DNA of 64,000 nucleotides from Coriaria nepalensis (Eukaryota; Streptophyta; Magnoliopsida; Cucurbitales; Coriariaceae): NCBI GenBank assembly GCA_027186245.1, contig CP114481.1, forward strand, positions 22,165,501 to 22,229,500, read 5' to 3'. This document shows, one piece after another, positions 1 through 11,515 of this stretch. The position numbers and the translations under genes are program-made. The notes below the pieces were generated by a model that searched no databases, had not been told where the DNA came from, and saw nothing but the letters and a program-made list of their open reading frames with translations. Positions within the stretch are counted from its first letter, which is position 1, and each line of letters starts with the position of its first letter.

Positions 1-142
1 AGCGTTAAAGTCATGTCACTGAGTCTGTTCTAGTCATTAAATTGTTCTAAATTAATTCGAACGAATTCTATTTTCGCCCTTCAAACATTATTTTCTTACA
101 TAACTTGCAATTAATCTACTGAAGACAACAATGCATTATTTT
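1..142 (+). repeat. Monomer A, reference copy (142 bp)
   Basis: This is the first monomer of the trimer. It opens with agcsttaaagtcatgtcactgag and ends with gacaacaatgcattatttt. Landmarks are the tagtcattaaat block (positions 31-42), the inverted repeat AATTCG-AA-CGAATT (54-67) that includes an EcoRI site, and cataacttgc (99-108). Compared with C it shares almost the same first 40 bases. It differs from both B and C in its 3' part, where it reads attaatctactgaagac instead of the ttgatctattgaaggc form. The main sequence variants of A through the array are: the 'A2' form (gttatgtcaatgag, tagtcgttaaat, aagtcgaacg, cccatcaaacatgat, cttgtaatt), the AATTAG form that follows most dimers, and the cctgaaag/gtctgtcc form found in the Z and D units. 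The start point is my convention. Confidence 0.95.
54..67. other. Inverted repeat AATTCG-AA-CGAATT in monomer A
   Basis: Six bases are followed by their exact reverse complement across a two-base centre, giving a 14-bp dyad at this position of most A monomers. Monomer C usually keeps a shorter version (TTCG-AA-CGAA) and B keeps only TTCGAA. The dyad is broken in the A2 form (aagtcgaacgaattc) and in the A copies after dimers (aattagaac...). Short dyads in satellites can be protein-binding sites, but nothing in the window proves this; it also creates EcoRI and BstBI recognition sequences. The inverted repeat is directly visible; any binding role is inference. Confidence 0.55.
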
Positions 143-284
143 CGCATTAAAAACCATATCACTCTGTCTTTTCACTCATTCAATTGTTTAAAGGCACTTC
201 GAACCAATTCTATTTTTGAATTTAGAACACGACTTTCATGCATAACTTGCATTTGATCTATTGAAGGCAACTATTCATTTTTTC
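143..284 (+). repeat. Monomer B, reference copy (142 bp)
   Basis: This is the second monomer of the trimer. It begins (a/c)gcattaaaa and ends ggcaactattcattttttt or close to it. It carries tttgaatttagaacacgac in the middle, which A and C lack. The TTCGAA core is followed by ccaattc, so the inverted repeat of A and the EcoRI site are both absent. Its 3' third (cataacttgca, ttgatctattgaaggcaac) is nearly the same as in C, and this shared stretch is where the dimer junctions fall. From about 41.8 kb rightward many B copies have a 1-bp deletion (tcataaattg for tcattaaattg), which makes the trimer 419 bp. Confidence 0.95.
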
Positions 285-420
285 AGCCTTAAAGTCATAT
301 TATTGTGTCTCTTTTAGTCATTAAATCTTTCTGAATCACTTCGAAAGAAATTTGGCCTTTAAACATGACTTTCGTGCATAACTTGTTGTTGATCTATTGA
401 AGGCAACAATGCATTTGTTT
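285..420 (+). repeat. Monomer C, reference copy (136 bp)
   Basis: This is the third monomer of the trimer, six bases shorter than A and B because the middle is compressed (consensus gaaattcggcctttaaacatgac). It starts like A (agccttaaagtcat) and ends with ggcaacaatgcatttgttt. It is the most GC-rich of the three (about 35% by hand count, against about 30% for A and B). It contains ttcgaacgaa, a TTCG-AA-CGAA inverted repeat, in many copies, though the reference copy reads ttcgaaagaa. C is absent from the 20 dimer units. Regional variants include cttccttcgaaattcgg and tttgaacattac toward the right half. Confidence 0.95.
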
Positions 421-1683
421 AGCCTTAAAGTCATGTCACTGAGTCTGTCCTAGTCATTAAATCATTCAAAATTAATTCGAACGAATTCTATTTTCGCCCT
501 TCAAATATTTTTTTTCTTACATAACTTGCAATTAACCTACTGAAGACAACAATGCATTATTTTTGCATTAAAAACCATATCACTCAGTCTTTTCACTCAT
601 TAAATTGTTTGAAGGCACTTCGAACCAATTCTATTTTTGAATTTAGAACACGACTTTCATGCATAACTTGCATTTGAACTATTGAAGGCAACTATTCATT
701 TTTTTAGCCTTAAAGTCATATTATTGTGTCTCTTTTAGTCATTAAATCTTTCTGAATCACTTCGAAAGAAATTTGGCCTTTAAACATGACTTTCGTGCAT
801 AACTTGTTGTTGATCTATTGAAGGCAACAATGCATTTGTTTAGCCTTAAAGTCATGTCACTGAGTCTGTCCTAGTCATTAAATCATTCAAAATTAATTCG
901 AACGAATTCTATTTTCGCCCTTCAAATATTTTTTTTCTTACATAACTTGCAATTAACCTACTGAAGACAACAATGCATTATTTTTGCATTAAAAACCATA
1001 TCACTCAGTCTTTTCACTCATTAAATTGTTTGAAGGCACTTCGAACCAATTCTATTTTTGAATTTAGAACACGACTTTCATGCATAACTTGCATTTGAAC
1101 TATTGAAGGCAACTATTCATTTTTTTAGCCTTAAAGTCATATTATTGTGTCTCTTTTAGTCATTAAATCTTTCTGAATCACTTCGAAAGAAATTTGGCCT
1201 TTAAACATGACTTTCGTGCATAACTTGTTGTTGATCTATTGAAGGCAACAATGCATTTGTTTAGCCTTAAAGTCATGTCACTGAGTCTGTCCTAGTCATT
1301 AAATCATTCAAAATTAATTCGAACGAATTCTATTTTCGCCCTTCAAATATTTTTTTTCTTACATAACTTGCAATTAACCTACTGAAGACAACAATGCATT
1401 ATTTTTGCATTAAAAACCATATCACTCAGTCTTTTCACTCATTAAATTGTTTGAAGGCACTTCGAACCAATTCTATTTTTGAATTTAGAACACGACTTTC
1501 ATGCATAACTTGCATTTGATCTATTGAAGGCAACTATTCATTTTTTCAGCCTTAAAGTCATATTATTGCGTCTCTTTTAGTCATTAAATCTTTCTAAATC
1601 ACTTCGAACGAAATTCGGCCTTTAAACATGACTTTCGTGCATAACTTGCAGTTGATCTATTGAAGGCAACAATGCATTTGTTT

Positions 1684-1967
1684 AGCGTTAAAGTCATGTC
1701 ACTGAGTCTGTTCTAGTCATTAAATCATTCTAAATTAATTCGAACGAATTCTATTTTCGCCCTTCAAATATTATGTTCTTACATAACTTGCAATTAATCT
1801 ACTGAAGACAACAATGCATTATTTTAGCATTAAAAAGCATATCACTCAGTCTTTTCAATCATTAAATTGTTTGAAGGCACTTCGAACCAATTCTATTTTT
1901 GAATTTAGAACATGACTTTCATGCATAACTTGCACTTGATCTATTGAAGGCAACAATGCATTTGTTT
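1684..1967 (+). repeat. Dimer unit A-B* (1)
   Basis: This 284-bp unit lacks monomer C. A starts agcgtt and has tattatgttc. The following A monomer is of the AATTAG type. Confidence 0.9.
1826..1967 (+). repeat. Chimeric B/C monomer (B*), reference copy
   Basis: The monomer begins as B (agcattaaaaagcatatc, tttgaatttagaac) but ends as C (caacaatgcatttgttt), and is followed directly by A. The simplest origin is an out-of-register crossover between the 3' parts of B and C within their shared block ttgatctattgaaggcaac, which removes one C monomer. B* copies usually also have aacatgac, as C does, where B has aacacgac, so the exchange may have included a conversion tract upstream. The length remains 142 bp. 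Confidence 0.85.
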
Positions 1968-2807
1968 AGCCTTAAAGTCATGTCACTGAGTCTATTCTAG
2001 TCATTAAATCATTCAAAATTAATTAGAACGAATTCTACTTTCGCCCTTCAAACATTATTTTCTTACATAACTTGCAATTAATCTACTGAAGACAACAATG
2101 CATTATTTTAGCATTAAAAAGCATATCACTCATTCTTTTCAATCATTAAATTGTTTGAAGGCAATTTGAACCAATTCTATTTTTGAATTTAGAACACGAC
2201 TTTCATGCATAACTTGCATTTGATCTATTGAAGGCAACTATTCATTTTTTTAGCCTTAAAGTCATATTATTGCGTCTCTTTAAGTCATTAAATCTTTCTG
2301 AATCACTACGAACGAAAATCGGCCTTTAAACATGACTTTCGTGCATAACTTGCAGTTGATCTTTTGAAGGCAACAATGCATTTGTTTAGCGTTAAAGTCA
2401 TGTCACTGAGTCTGTTCTAGTCATTAAATCATTCTAAATTAATTCGAACAAATTCTATTTTCGCCCTTCAAACATTATTTTCTTACATAACTTGCAATTA
2501 ATCTACTGAAGACAACAATGCATTATTTTCGCATTAAAAACCATATCACTCTGTCTTTTCACTCATTCAATTGTTTAAAGGCACTTCGAACCAATTCTAT
2601 TTTTGAATTTAGAACACGACTTTCATGCATAACTTGCACTTGAACTATTGAAGGCAAGTATTCATTTTTTTAGCCTTAAAGTCATATTATTGCGTCTCTT
2701 TTAGTCATTAAATCTTTCTAAATCACTTCGAACGAAATTCGGCCTTTAAACATGACTTTCGTGCATAACTTGCAGTTGATCTATTGAAAGCAACAATGCA
2801 TTTGTTT

Positions 2808-3091
2808 AGCCTTGAAGTCATGTCACTGAGTCTGTTCTAGTCATTAAATCATTCTAAATTAATTCGAACGAATTCTATTTTCGCCCTTCAAACATTATTT
2901 TCTTACATAACTTGCAATTAATCTACTGAAGACAACAATGCATTATTTTAGCATTAAAAAGCATATCACTCAGTCTTTTCAATCATTAAATTGTTTGAAG
3001 GCACTTCGAACCAATTCTATTTTTGAATTTAGAACATGACTTTCATGCATAACTTGCACTTGATCTATTGAAGGCAACCATGCATTTGTTT
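2808..3091 (+). repeat. Dimer unit A-B* (2)
   Basis: This 284-bp unit opens the first 1544-bp super-repeat. A reads gccttgaagtcatg, and B* ends caaccatgcatttg. It is followed by an AATTAG A monomer. Confidence 0.9.
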
Positions 3092-4351
3092 AGCCTTAAA
3101 GTCATGTCACTGAGTCTATTGTAGTCATTAAATCATTCAAAATTAATTAGAACGAATTCTACTTTCGCCCTTCAAACATTATTTTCTTACATAACTTGCA
3201 ATTAATCTACTGAAGACAACAATGCATTATTTTAGCATTAAAAAGCATATCACTCATTCTTTTCAATCATTAAATTGTTTGAAGGCAATTCGAACCAATT
3301 CTATTTTTGAATTTAGAACACGACTTTCATCCATAACTTGCACTTGAGCTATTGAAGGGAACTATTCATTTGTTTAGCCTTAAAGTCATATTATTGCGTC
3401 TCTTTAAGTCATTAAATCTTTCTGAATCACTACGAACGAAAATCGGCCTTTAAACATGACTTTCGTGCATAACTTGCAGTTGATCTATTGAAGGCAACAA
3501 TGCATTTGTTTAGCCTTAAAGTTATGTCAATGAGTCTCTTCTAGTCGTTAAATCATTCTAAATTAAGTCGAACGAATTCTATTTTCGCCCATCAAACATG
3601 ATTTTCTTACATAACTTGTAATTAATCTACTGAAGACAACAATGCATTATTTTAGCATTAAAAAGCATATCACTCAGTCTTTTCAATCATTAAATTGTTT
3701 GAAGGCACTTCGAACCAATTCTATTTTTGAATTTAGAACACAACTTTCATGCATAACTTGCACTTGAACTATTGAAGGCAACTATTCATTTTTTTAGCCT
3801 TAAAGTCATATTATTGCGTCTCTTCTAGTCATTAAATCTTACTGAATCACTTCGAACGAAATTCGGCCTTTAAACATGACTTTCGTGCATAACTTGCAGT
3901 TGATCTATTGAAGGCAACAATGCATTTGTTTAGCCTTAAAGTCATGTCACTGAGTCTCTTCTAGTCATTAAATCATTCTAAATTAATTCGAACGACTTCT
4001 ATTTTCACCCTCCAAATATTATTTTCTTACATAACTTGCAATTAATCTACTGAAGACAACAATGCATTATTTTTGCATTAAAAACCATATCACTCAGTCT
4101 TTTCACTCATTAAATTGTTTGAAGGCACTTCGAACCAATTCTATTTTTGAATTTAGAACACGACTTTCATGCATAACTTGCATTTGATCTATTGAAGGCA
4201 ACTATTCATTTTTTTAGCCTTAAAGTCATATTATTGCGTCTCTTTAAGTCATTAAATCTTTCTGAATCACTACGAACGAAAATCGGCCTTTAAACATGAC
4301 TTTCGTGCATAACTTGCAGTTGATCTATTGAAGGCAACAATGCATTTGTTT

Positions 4352-4635
4352 AGCCTTAAAGTTATGTCAATGAGTCTCTTCTAGTCGTTAAATCATTCTA
4401 AATTAAGTCGAACGAATTCTATTTTCGCCCATCAAACATGATTTTCTTACATAACTTGTAATTAATCTACTGAAGACAACAATGCATTATTTTAGCATTA
4501 AAAAGCATATCACTCAGTCTTTTCAATCATTAAATTGTTTCAAGGCACTTCGAACCAATTCTATTTTTGAATTTAGAACATGACTTTCATGCATAACTTG
4601 CACTTTATCTATTGAAGGCAACAATGCATTTGTTT
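4352..4635 (+). repeat. Dimer unit A-B* (3)
   Basis: This 284-bp unit opens the second 1544-bp super-repeat. A is of the A2 form, and B* has ttgcactttatctattg and tttcaaggc. It is followed by an AATTAG A monomer. Confidence 0.9.
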
Positions 4636-5895
4636 AGCCTTAAAGTCATGTCACTGAGTCTATTCTAGTCATTAAATCATTCAAAATTAATTAGAACGAA
4701 TTCTACTTTCGCCCTTCAAACATTATTTTCTTACATAACTTGCAATTAATCTACTGAAGACAACAATGCATTATTTTAGCATTAAAAAGCATATCACTCA
4801 TTCTTTTCAATCATTAAATTGTTTGAAGGCAATTCGAACCAATTCTATTTTTGAATTTAGAACACGACTTTCATGCATAACTTGCACTTGAGCTATTGAA
4901 GGGAACTATTCATTTGTTTCGCCTTAAAGTCATATTATTGCGTCTCTTTAAGTCATTAAATCTTTCTGAATCACTACGAACGAAAATCGGCCTTTAAACA
5001 TGACTTTCGTGCATAACTTGCAGTTGATCTATTGAAGGCAACAATGCATTTGTTTAGCCTTAAAGTTATGTCAATGAGTCTCTTGTAGTCGTTAAATCAT
5101 TCTAAATTAAGTCGAACGAATTCTATTTTCGCCCATCAAACATGATTTTCTTACATAACTTGTAATTAATCTACTGAAGACAACAATGCATTATTTTAGC
5201 ATTAAAAAGCATATCACTCAGTCTTTTCAATCATTAAATTGTTTGAAGGCACTTCGAACCAATTCTATTTTTGAATTTAGAACACAACTTTCATGCATAA
5301 CTTGCACTTGAACTATTGAAGGCAACTATTCATTTTTTTAGCCTTAAAGTCATATTATTGCGTCTCTTCTAGTCATTAAATCTTACTGAATCACTTCGAA
5401 CGAAATTCGGCCTTTAAACATGACTTTCGTGCATAACTTGCAGTTGATCTATTGAAGGCAACAATGCATTTGTTTAGCCTTAAAGTCATGTCACTGAGTC
5501 TCTTCTAGTCATTAAATCATTCTAAATTAATTCGAACGAATTCTATTTTCACCCTCCAAATATTATTTTCTTACATAACTTGCAATTAATCTACTGAAGA
5601 CAACAATGCATTATTTTTGCATTAAAAACCATATCACTCAGTCTTTTCACTCATTAAATTGTTTGAAGGCACTTCGAACCAATTCTATTTTTGAATTTAG
5701 AACACGACTTTCATGCATAACTTGCATTTGATCTATTGAAGGCAACTATTCATTTTTTTAGCCTTAAAGTCATATTATTGCGTCTCTTTAAGTCATTAAA
5801 TCTTTCTGAATCACTACGAACGAAAATCGGCCTTTAAACATGACTTTCGTGCATAACTTGCAGTTGATCTATTGAAGGCAACAATGCATTTGTTT

Positions 5896-6179
5896 AGCCT
5901 TAAAGTTATGTCAATGAGTCTCTTCTAGTCGTTAAATCATTCTAAATTAAGTCGAACGAATTCTATTTTCGCCCATCAAACATGATTTTCTTACATAACT
6001 TGTAATTAATCTACTGAAGACAACAATGCATTATTTTAGCATTAAAAAGCATATCACTCAGTCTTTTCAATCATTAAATTGTTTGAAGGCACTTCGAACC
6101 AATTCTATTTTTGAATTTAGAACATGACTTTCATGCATAACTTGCACTTTATCTATTGAAGGCAACAATGCATTTGTTT
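5896..6179 (+). repeat. Dimer unit A-B* (4)
   Basis: This 284-bp unit opens the third 1544-bp super-repeat. It has the A2 form and shares gcactttatc with the previous dimer, which links the two copies by descent. Confidence 0.9.
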
Positions 6180-7439
6180 AGCCTTAAAGTCATGTCACTG
6201 AGTCTATTCTAGTCATTAAATCATTCAAAATTAATTAGAACGAATTCTACTTTCGCCCTTCAAACATTATTTTCTTACATAACTTGCAATTAATCTACTG
6301 AAGACAACAATGCATTATTTTAGCATTAAAAAGCATATCACTCATTCTTTTCAATCATTAAATTGTTTGAAGGCAATTCGAACCAATTCTATTTTTGAAT
6401 TTAGAACACGACTTTCATGCATAACTTGCACTTGAGCTATTGAAGGGAACTATTCATTTGTTTCGCCTTAAAGTCATATTATTGCGTCTCTTTAAGTCAT
6501 TAAATCTTTCTGAATCACTACGAACGAAGATCGGCCTTTAAACATGACTTTCGTGCATAACTTGCAGTTGATCTATTGAAGGCAACAATGCATTTGTTTA
6601 GCCTTAAAGTTATGTCAATGAGTCTCTTGTAGTCGTTAAATCATTCTAAATTAAGTCGAACGAATTCTATTTTCGCCCATCAAACATGATTTTCTTACAT
6701 AACTTGTAATTAATCTACTGAAGACAACAATGCATTATTTTAGCATTAAAAAGCATATCACTCAGTCTTTTCAATCATTAAATTGTTTGAAGGCACTTCG
6801 AACCAATTCTATTTTTGAATTTAGAACACAACTTTCATGCATAACTTGCACTTGAACTATTGAAGGCAACTATTCATTTTTTTAGCCTTAAAGTCATATT
6901 ATTGCGTCTCTTTTAGTCATTAAATCTTACTGAATCACTTCGAACGAAATTCGGCCTTTAAACATGACTTTCGTGCATAACTTGCAGTTGATCTATTGAA
7001 GGCAACAATGCATTTGTTTAGCCTTAAAGTCATGTCACTGAGTCTCTTCTAGTCATTAAATCATTCTAAATTAATTCGAACGAATTCTATTTTCACCCTC
7101 CAAATATTATTTTCTTACATAACTTGCAATTAATCTACTGAAGACAACAATGCATTATTTTTGCATTAAAAACCATATCACTCAGTCTTTTCACTCATTA
7201 AATTGTTTGAAGGCACTTCGAACCAATTCTATTTTTGAATTTAGAACACGACTTTCATGCATAACTTGCATTTGATCTATTGAAGGCAACTATTCATTTT
7301 TTTAGCCTTAAAGTCATATTATTGCGTCTCTTTAAGTCATTAAATCTTTCTGAATCACTACGAACGAAAATCGGCCTTTAAACATGACTTTCGTGCATAA
7401 CTTGCAGTTGATCTATTGAAGGCAACAATGCATTTGTTT

Positions 7440-7723
7440 AGCCTTAAAGTTATGTCAATGAGTCTCTTCTAGTCGTTAAATCATTCTAAATTAAGTCGAA
7501 CGAATTCTATTTTCACCCATCAAACATGATTTTCTTACATAACTTGTAATTAATCTACTGAAGACAACAATGCATTATTTTAGCATTAAAAAGCATATCA
7601 CTCAGTCTTTTCAATCATTAAATTGTTTGAAGGCACTTCGAACCAATTCTATTTTTGAATTTAGAACATGACTTTCATGCATAACTTGCACTTGATCTAT
7701 TGAAGGCAACAATGCATTTGTTT
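7440..7723 (+). repeat. Dimer unit A-B* (5)
   Basis: This 284-bp unit opens the fourth 1544-bp super-repeat. It has the A2 form with tttcacccatc and the ancestral-looking gcacttgatc. It is followed by an AATTAG A monomer. Confidence 0.9.
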
Positions 7724-8983
7724 AGCCTTAAAGTCATGTCACTGAGTCTATTCTAGTCATTAAATCATTCAAAATTAATTAGAACGAATTCTACTTTCGC
7801 CCTTCAAACATTATTTTCTTACATAACTTGCAATTAATCTACTGAAGACAACAATGCATTATTTTAGCATAAAAAAGCATATCACTCATTCTTTTCAATC
7901 ATTAAATTGTTTGAAGGCAATTCGAACCAATTCTATTTTTGAATTTAGAACACGACTTTCATGCATAACTTGCACTTGAGCTATTGAAGGGAACTATTCA
8001 TTTGTTTCGCCTTAAAGTCATATTATTGCGTCTCTTTAAGTCATTAAATCTTTCTGAATCACTACGAACGAAGATCGGCCTTTAAACATGACTTTCGTGC
8101 ATAACTTGCAGTTGATCTATTGAAGGCAACAATGCATTTGTTTAGCCTTAAAGTTATGTCAATGAGTCTCTTGTAGTCGTTAAATCATTCTAAATTAAGT
8201 CGAACGAATTCTATTTTCGCCCATCAAACATGATTTTCTTACATAACTTGTAATTAATCTACTGAAGACAACAATGCATTATTTTAGCATTAAAAAGCAT
8301 ATCACTCAGTCTTTTCAATCATTAAATTGTTTGAAGGCACTTCGAACCAATTCTATTTTTGAATTTAGAACACAACTTTCATGCATAACTTGCACTTGAA
8401 CTATTGAAGGCAACTATTCATTTTTTTAGCCTTAAAGTCATATTATTGCGTCTCTTTTAGTCATTAAATCTTACTGAATCACTTCGAACGAAATTCGGCC
8501 TTTAAACATGACTTTCGTGCATAACTTGCAGTTGATCTATTGAAGGCAACAATGCATTTGTTTAGCCTTAAAGTCATGTCACTGAGTCTCTTCTAGTCAT
8601 TAAATCATTCTAAATTAATTCGAACGAATTCTATTTTCACCCTCCAAATATTATTTTCTTACATAACTTGCAATTAATCTACTGAAGACAACAATGCATT
8701 ATTTTTGCATTAAAAACCATATCACTCAGTCTTTTCACTCATTAAATTGTTTGAAGGCACTTCGAACCAATTCTATTTTTGAATTTAGAACACGACTTTC
8801 ATGCATAACTTGCATTTGATCTATTGAAGGCAACTATTCATTTTTTTACCCTTAAAGTCATATTATTGCGTCTCTTTAAGTCATTAAATCTTTCCGAATC
8901 ACTACGAACGAAAATCGGCCTTTAAACATGACTTTCGTGCATAACTTGCAGTTGATCTATTGAAGGCAACAATGCATTTGTTT

Positions 8984-9823
8984 AGCCTTAAAGTTATGTC
9001 AATGAGTCTCTTCTAGTCGTTAAATCATTCTAAATTAAGTCGAACGAATTCTATTTTCGCCCTTCAAACATTATTTTCTTACATAACTTGCAATTAATCT
9101 ACTGAAGAAAACAATGCATTATTTTAGCATTAAAAAGCATATCACTTAGTCTTTTCAATCATTAAATTGTTTGAAGGCACTTTGAACTGATACTATTTTT
9201 GAATTTAGAACACGACTTTCATGCATAACTTGCATTTGATCTATTGAAGGCAACTATTCATTTTTTTAGCCTTAAAGTCATATTATTGCGTCTCTTTAAG
9301 TCATTAAATCTTTCTGAATCACAACGAACGAAAATCGGCATTTAAACATGACTTTCGTGCATCACTTGCAGTTGATCTATTGAAGCCAACAATGCATTTG
9401 TTTAGCCTTAAAGTTATGTCAATGAGTCTCTTCTAGTCGTTAAATCATTCTAAATTAAGTCGAACGAATTCTATTTTCGCCCATCAAACATGATTTTCTT
9501 ACATAACTTGTAATTAATCTACTGAAGACAACAATGCATTATTTTAGCATTAAAAAGCATATCACTCAGTCTTTTCAATCATTAAATTGTTTGAAGGCAC
9601 TTCGAACCAATTCTATTTTTGAATTTAGAACACGACTTTCATGCATAACTTGCACTTGATCTATTGAAGGCAACTATTCATTTTTTTAGGCTTAAAGTCA
9701 TATTATTGTTTCTCTTTTAGTCATGAAATCTTTCTAAATCACTTCGAACGAAATTCGGCCTTTAAACATGACTTTCGTGCATAACCTGCAGTTGATCTAT
9801 TGAAGGCAACAATGCATTTGTTT
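8984..9823 (+). repeat. Two trimers where the 1544-bp order stops
   Basis: Units at 8984 and 9404 are complete trimers. The A at 8984 is a mixture: it begins like A2 (gttatgtcaatgag, aagtcgaacg) but continues with ordinary A (cccttcaaacattat). B reads tttgaactgatact, a form that is frequent from 10.3 to 14.3 kb. The unit at 8984 occupies the place where a dimer would be expected if the 1544-bp order continued. Confidence 0.88.
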
Positions 9824-10107
9824 AGCCTTAAAGTCATGTCACTGAGTCTGTTCTAGTCATTAAATCATTCTAAATTAATTCGAACGAATTCTATTTTCGG
9901 CCTTCAAACATTTTTTTCTTACATAACTTGCAATTAATCTACTGAAGACAACAATGCATTATTTTAGCATTAAAAAGCATATCACTCAGTCTTTTCAATC
10001 ATTAAATTGTTTGAAGGCACTTCGAACCAATTCTATTTTTCAATTTAGAACATGACTTTCATGCATAACTTGCACTTGATCTATTGAAGGCAACAATGCA
10101 TTTGTTT
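9824..10107 (+). repeat. Dimer unit A-B* (6)
   Basis: This 284-bp unit opens the first 704-bp repeat. A has the tttcggcc and catttttttc variants; B* has ctatttttcaatttag. Confidence 0.9.
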
Positions 10108-10527
10108 AGCCTTAAAGTCATGTCACTGAGTCTATTCTAGTCATTAAATCATTCAAAATTAATTAGAACGAATTCTACTTTCGCCCTTCAAACATTATTT
10201 TCTTACATAACTTGCAATTAATCTACTGAAGACAACAATGCATTATTTTAGCGTTAAAAAGCATATCACTCATTCTTTTCAATCATTAAATTGTTTGAAG
10301 GCACTTCGAACTGATACTATTTTTTAATTTAGAACACGACTTTCATGCATAACTTGCACTTGATCTATTGAAGGCAACTATTCATTTTTTTAGCCTTAAA
10401 GTCATATTATTGCGTCTCTTTAAGTCATTAAATCTTTCTGAATCACTACGAACAAAAATCGGCCTTTAAACATGACTTTCGTGTATAACTTGCAGTTGAT
10501 CTATTAAAGGCAACAATGCATTTGTTT

Positions 10528-10811
10528 AGCCTTAAAGTTATGTCAATGAGTCTCTTCTAGTCGTTAAATCATTCTAAATAAAGTCGAACGAATTCTATTT
10601 TCGCCCATCAAACATGATTTTCTTACATAACTTGTAATTAATCTACTGAAGACAACAATGCATTATTTTAGCATTAAAAAACATATCACTCAGTCTTTTC
10701 AATCATTAAATTGTTTGAAGGCACTTCGAACCAATTCTATTTTTGAATTGAGAAGATGACCTTCATGCATAACTTGCACTTGATCTATTGAAGGCAACAA
10801 TGCATTTGTTT
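10528..10811 (+). repeat. Dimer unit A-B* (7)
   Basis: This 284-bp unit opens the second 704-bp repeat. It has the A2 form with aataaagtcg; B* has private changes gaattgagaagatgacc. Confidence 0.9.
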
Positions 10812-11231
10812 AGCCTTAAAGTCATGTCACTGAGTCTATTCTAGTCATTAAATCATTCAAAATTAATTAGAACGAATTCTACTTTCGCCCTTCAAACATT
10901 ATTTTCTTACATAACTTGCAATTAATCTACTGAAGACAACAATGCATTATTTTAGCATTAAAAAGCATATCACTCATTCTTTTCAATCATTAAATTGTTT
11001 GAAGGCAATTCGAACCAATTCTATTTTTGAATTTAGAACACGACTTTCATGCATAACTTGCACTTGAGCTATTGAAGGGAACTATTCATTTGTTTAGCCT
11101 TAAAGTCATATTATTGCGTCTCCTTTAGTCATTAAATATTTCTGAATCACTTCGAATGAGAATCAGGCTTTAAACATGACTTTCGTGCATAACTTGCAGT
11201 TGATCTATTGAAGGCAACAATGCATTTGTTT

Positions 11232-11515
11232 AGCCTTGAAGTCATGTCACTGAGTCTGTTCTAGTCATTAAATCATTCTAAATTACTTCGAACGAATTCT
11301 ATTTTCGCCCTTCAAACATTATTTTCTTACATAACTTGCAGTTAATCTACTGAAGACAACAATGCATTATTTTAGCATTAAAAAGCATATCACTCAGTCT
11401 TTTCAATCATTAAATTGTTTGAAGGCACTTCGAACCAATTCTATTTTTCAATTTAGAACATGACTTTCATGCATAACTTGCACTTGATCTATTGAAGGCA
11501 ACAATGCATTTGTTT
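11232..11515 (+). repeat. Dimer unit A-B* (8)
   Basis: This 284-bp unit opens the third 704-bp repeat. A has gccttgaag and attacttcg; B* shares ctatttttcaatttag with the dimer at 9824. Confidence 0.9.

Larger units (their letters stand above)
1..1683 (+). repeat. Block of four trimers, including 421-bp near-perfect copies
   Basis: Units start at 1, 421, 842 and 1263. The units at 421-841 and 842-1262 look identical to each other base for base. The unit at 1263 matches them through A and most of B, then switches to the more widespread sequence in C. The extra base (421 bp) lies in the T run of A (caaatattttttttc). The C copies here read cttgttgttgatc and cgaaagaaatttgg, a local variant not seen elsewhere in the window. 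Confidence 0.92.
1684..2807 (+). repeat. 1124-bp block: one dimer plus two trimers
   Basis: Units start at 1684 (dimer), 1968 and 2388. It has the same plan as the four-fold super-repeat that follows, but with one trimer fewer. The A monomer at 1968 carries the AATTAG variant that is linked to dimers. Confidence 0.9.
2808..8983 (+). repeat. Four copies of a 1544-bp super-repeat (dimer + 3 trimers)
   Basis: Copies span 2808-4351, 4352-5895, 5896-7439 and 7440-8983, each exactly 1544 bp (284 + 3 x 420). Within each copy the unit order is: dimer; trimer with the AATTAG A monomer and a B ending ...gagctattgaaggg; trimer with the A2 monomer; trimer with the cttccaaatattatt/gtcatgtcactgagtctcttc A monomer. 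The last three copies are very close to each other. The first copy differs at its opening dimer, which lacks A2 (it reads gccttgaagtcatg). Small shared changes (for example ctttatct in the dimers at 4352 and 5896 only, and gaagatcgg in C at about 6530 and 8070) show stepwise duplication. Confidence 0.92.

Noticed and set aside
325..365. CENP-B box-like match in monomer C (cttcgaacgaaattcggc in most copies)
   Set aside because: It resembles nTTCGnnnnAnnCGGGn, but the spacing is two bases too long and the last G of CGGG is missing, so it does not meet the known consensus.
421..1683. Terminal or long-terminal repeats of a transposon
   Set aside because: The repetition continues in register through the whole window with no internal coding region, target-site duplication or inverted termini.
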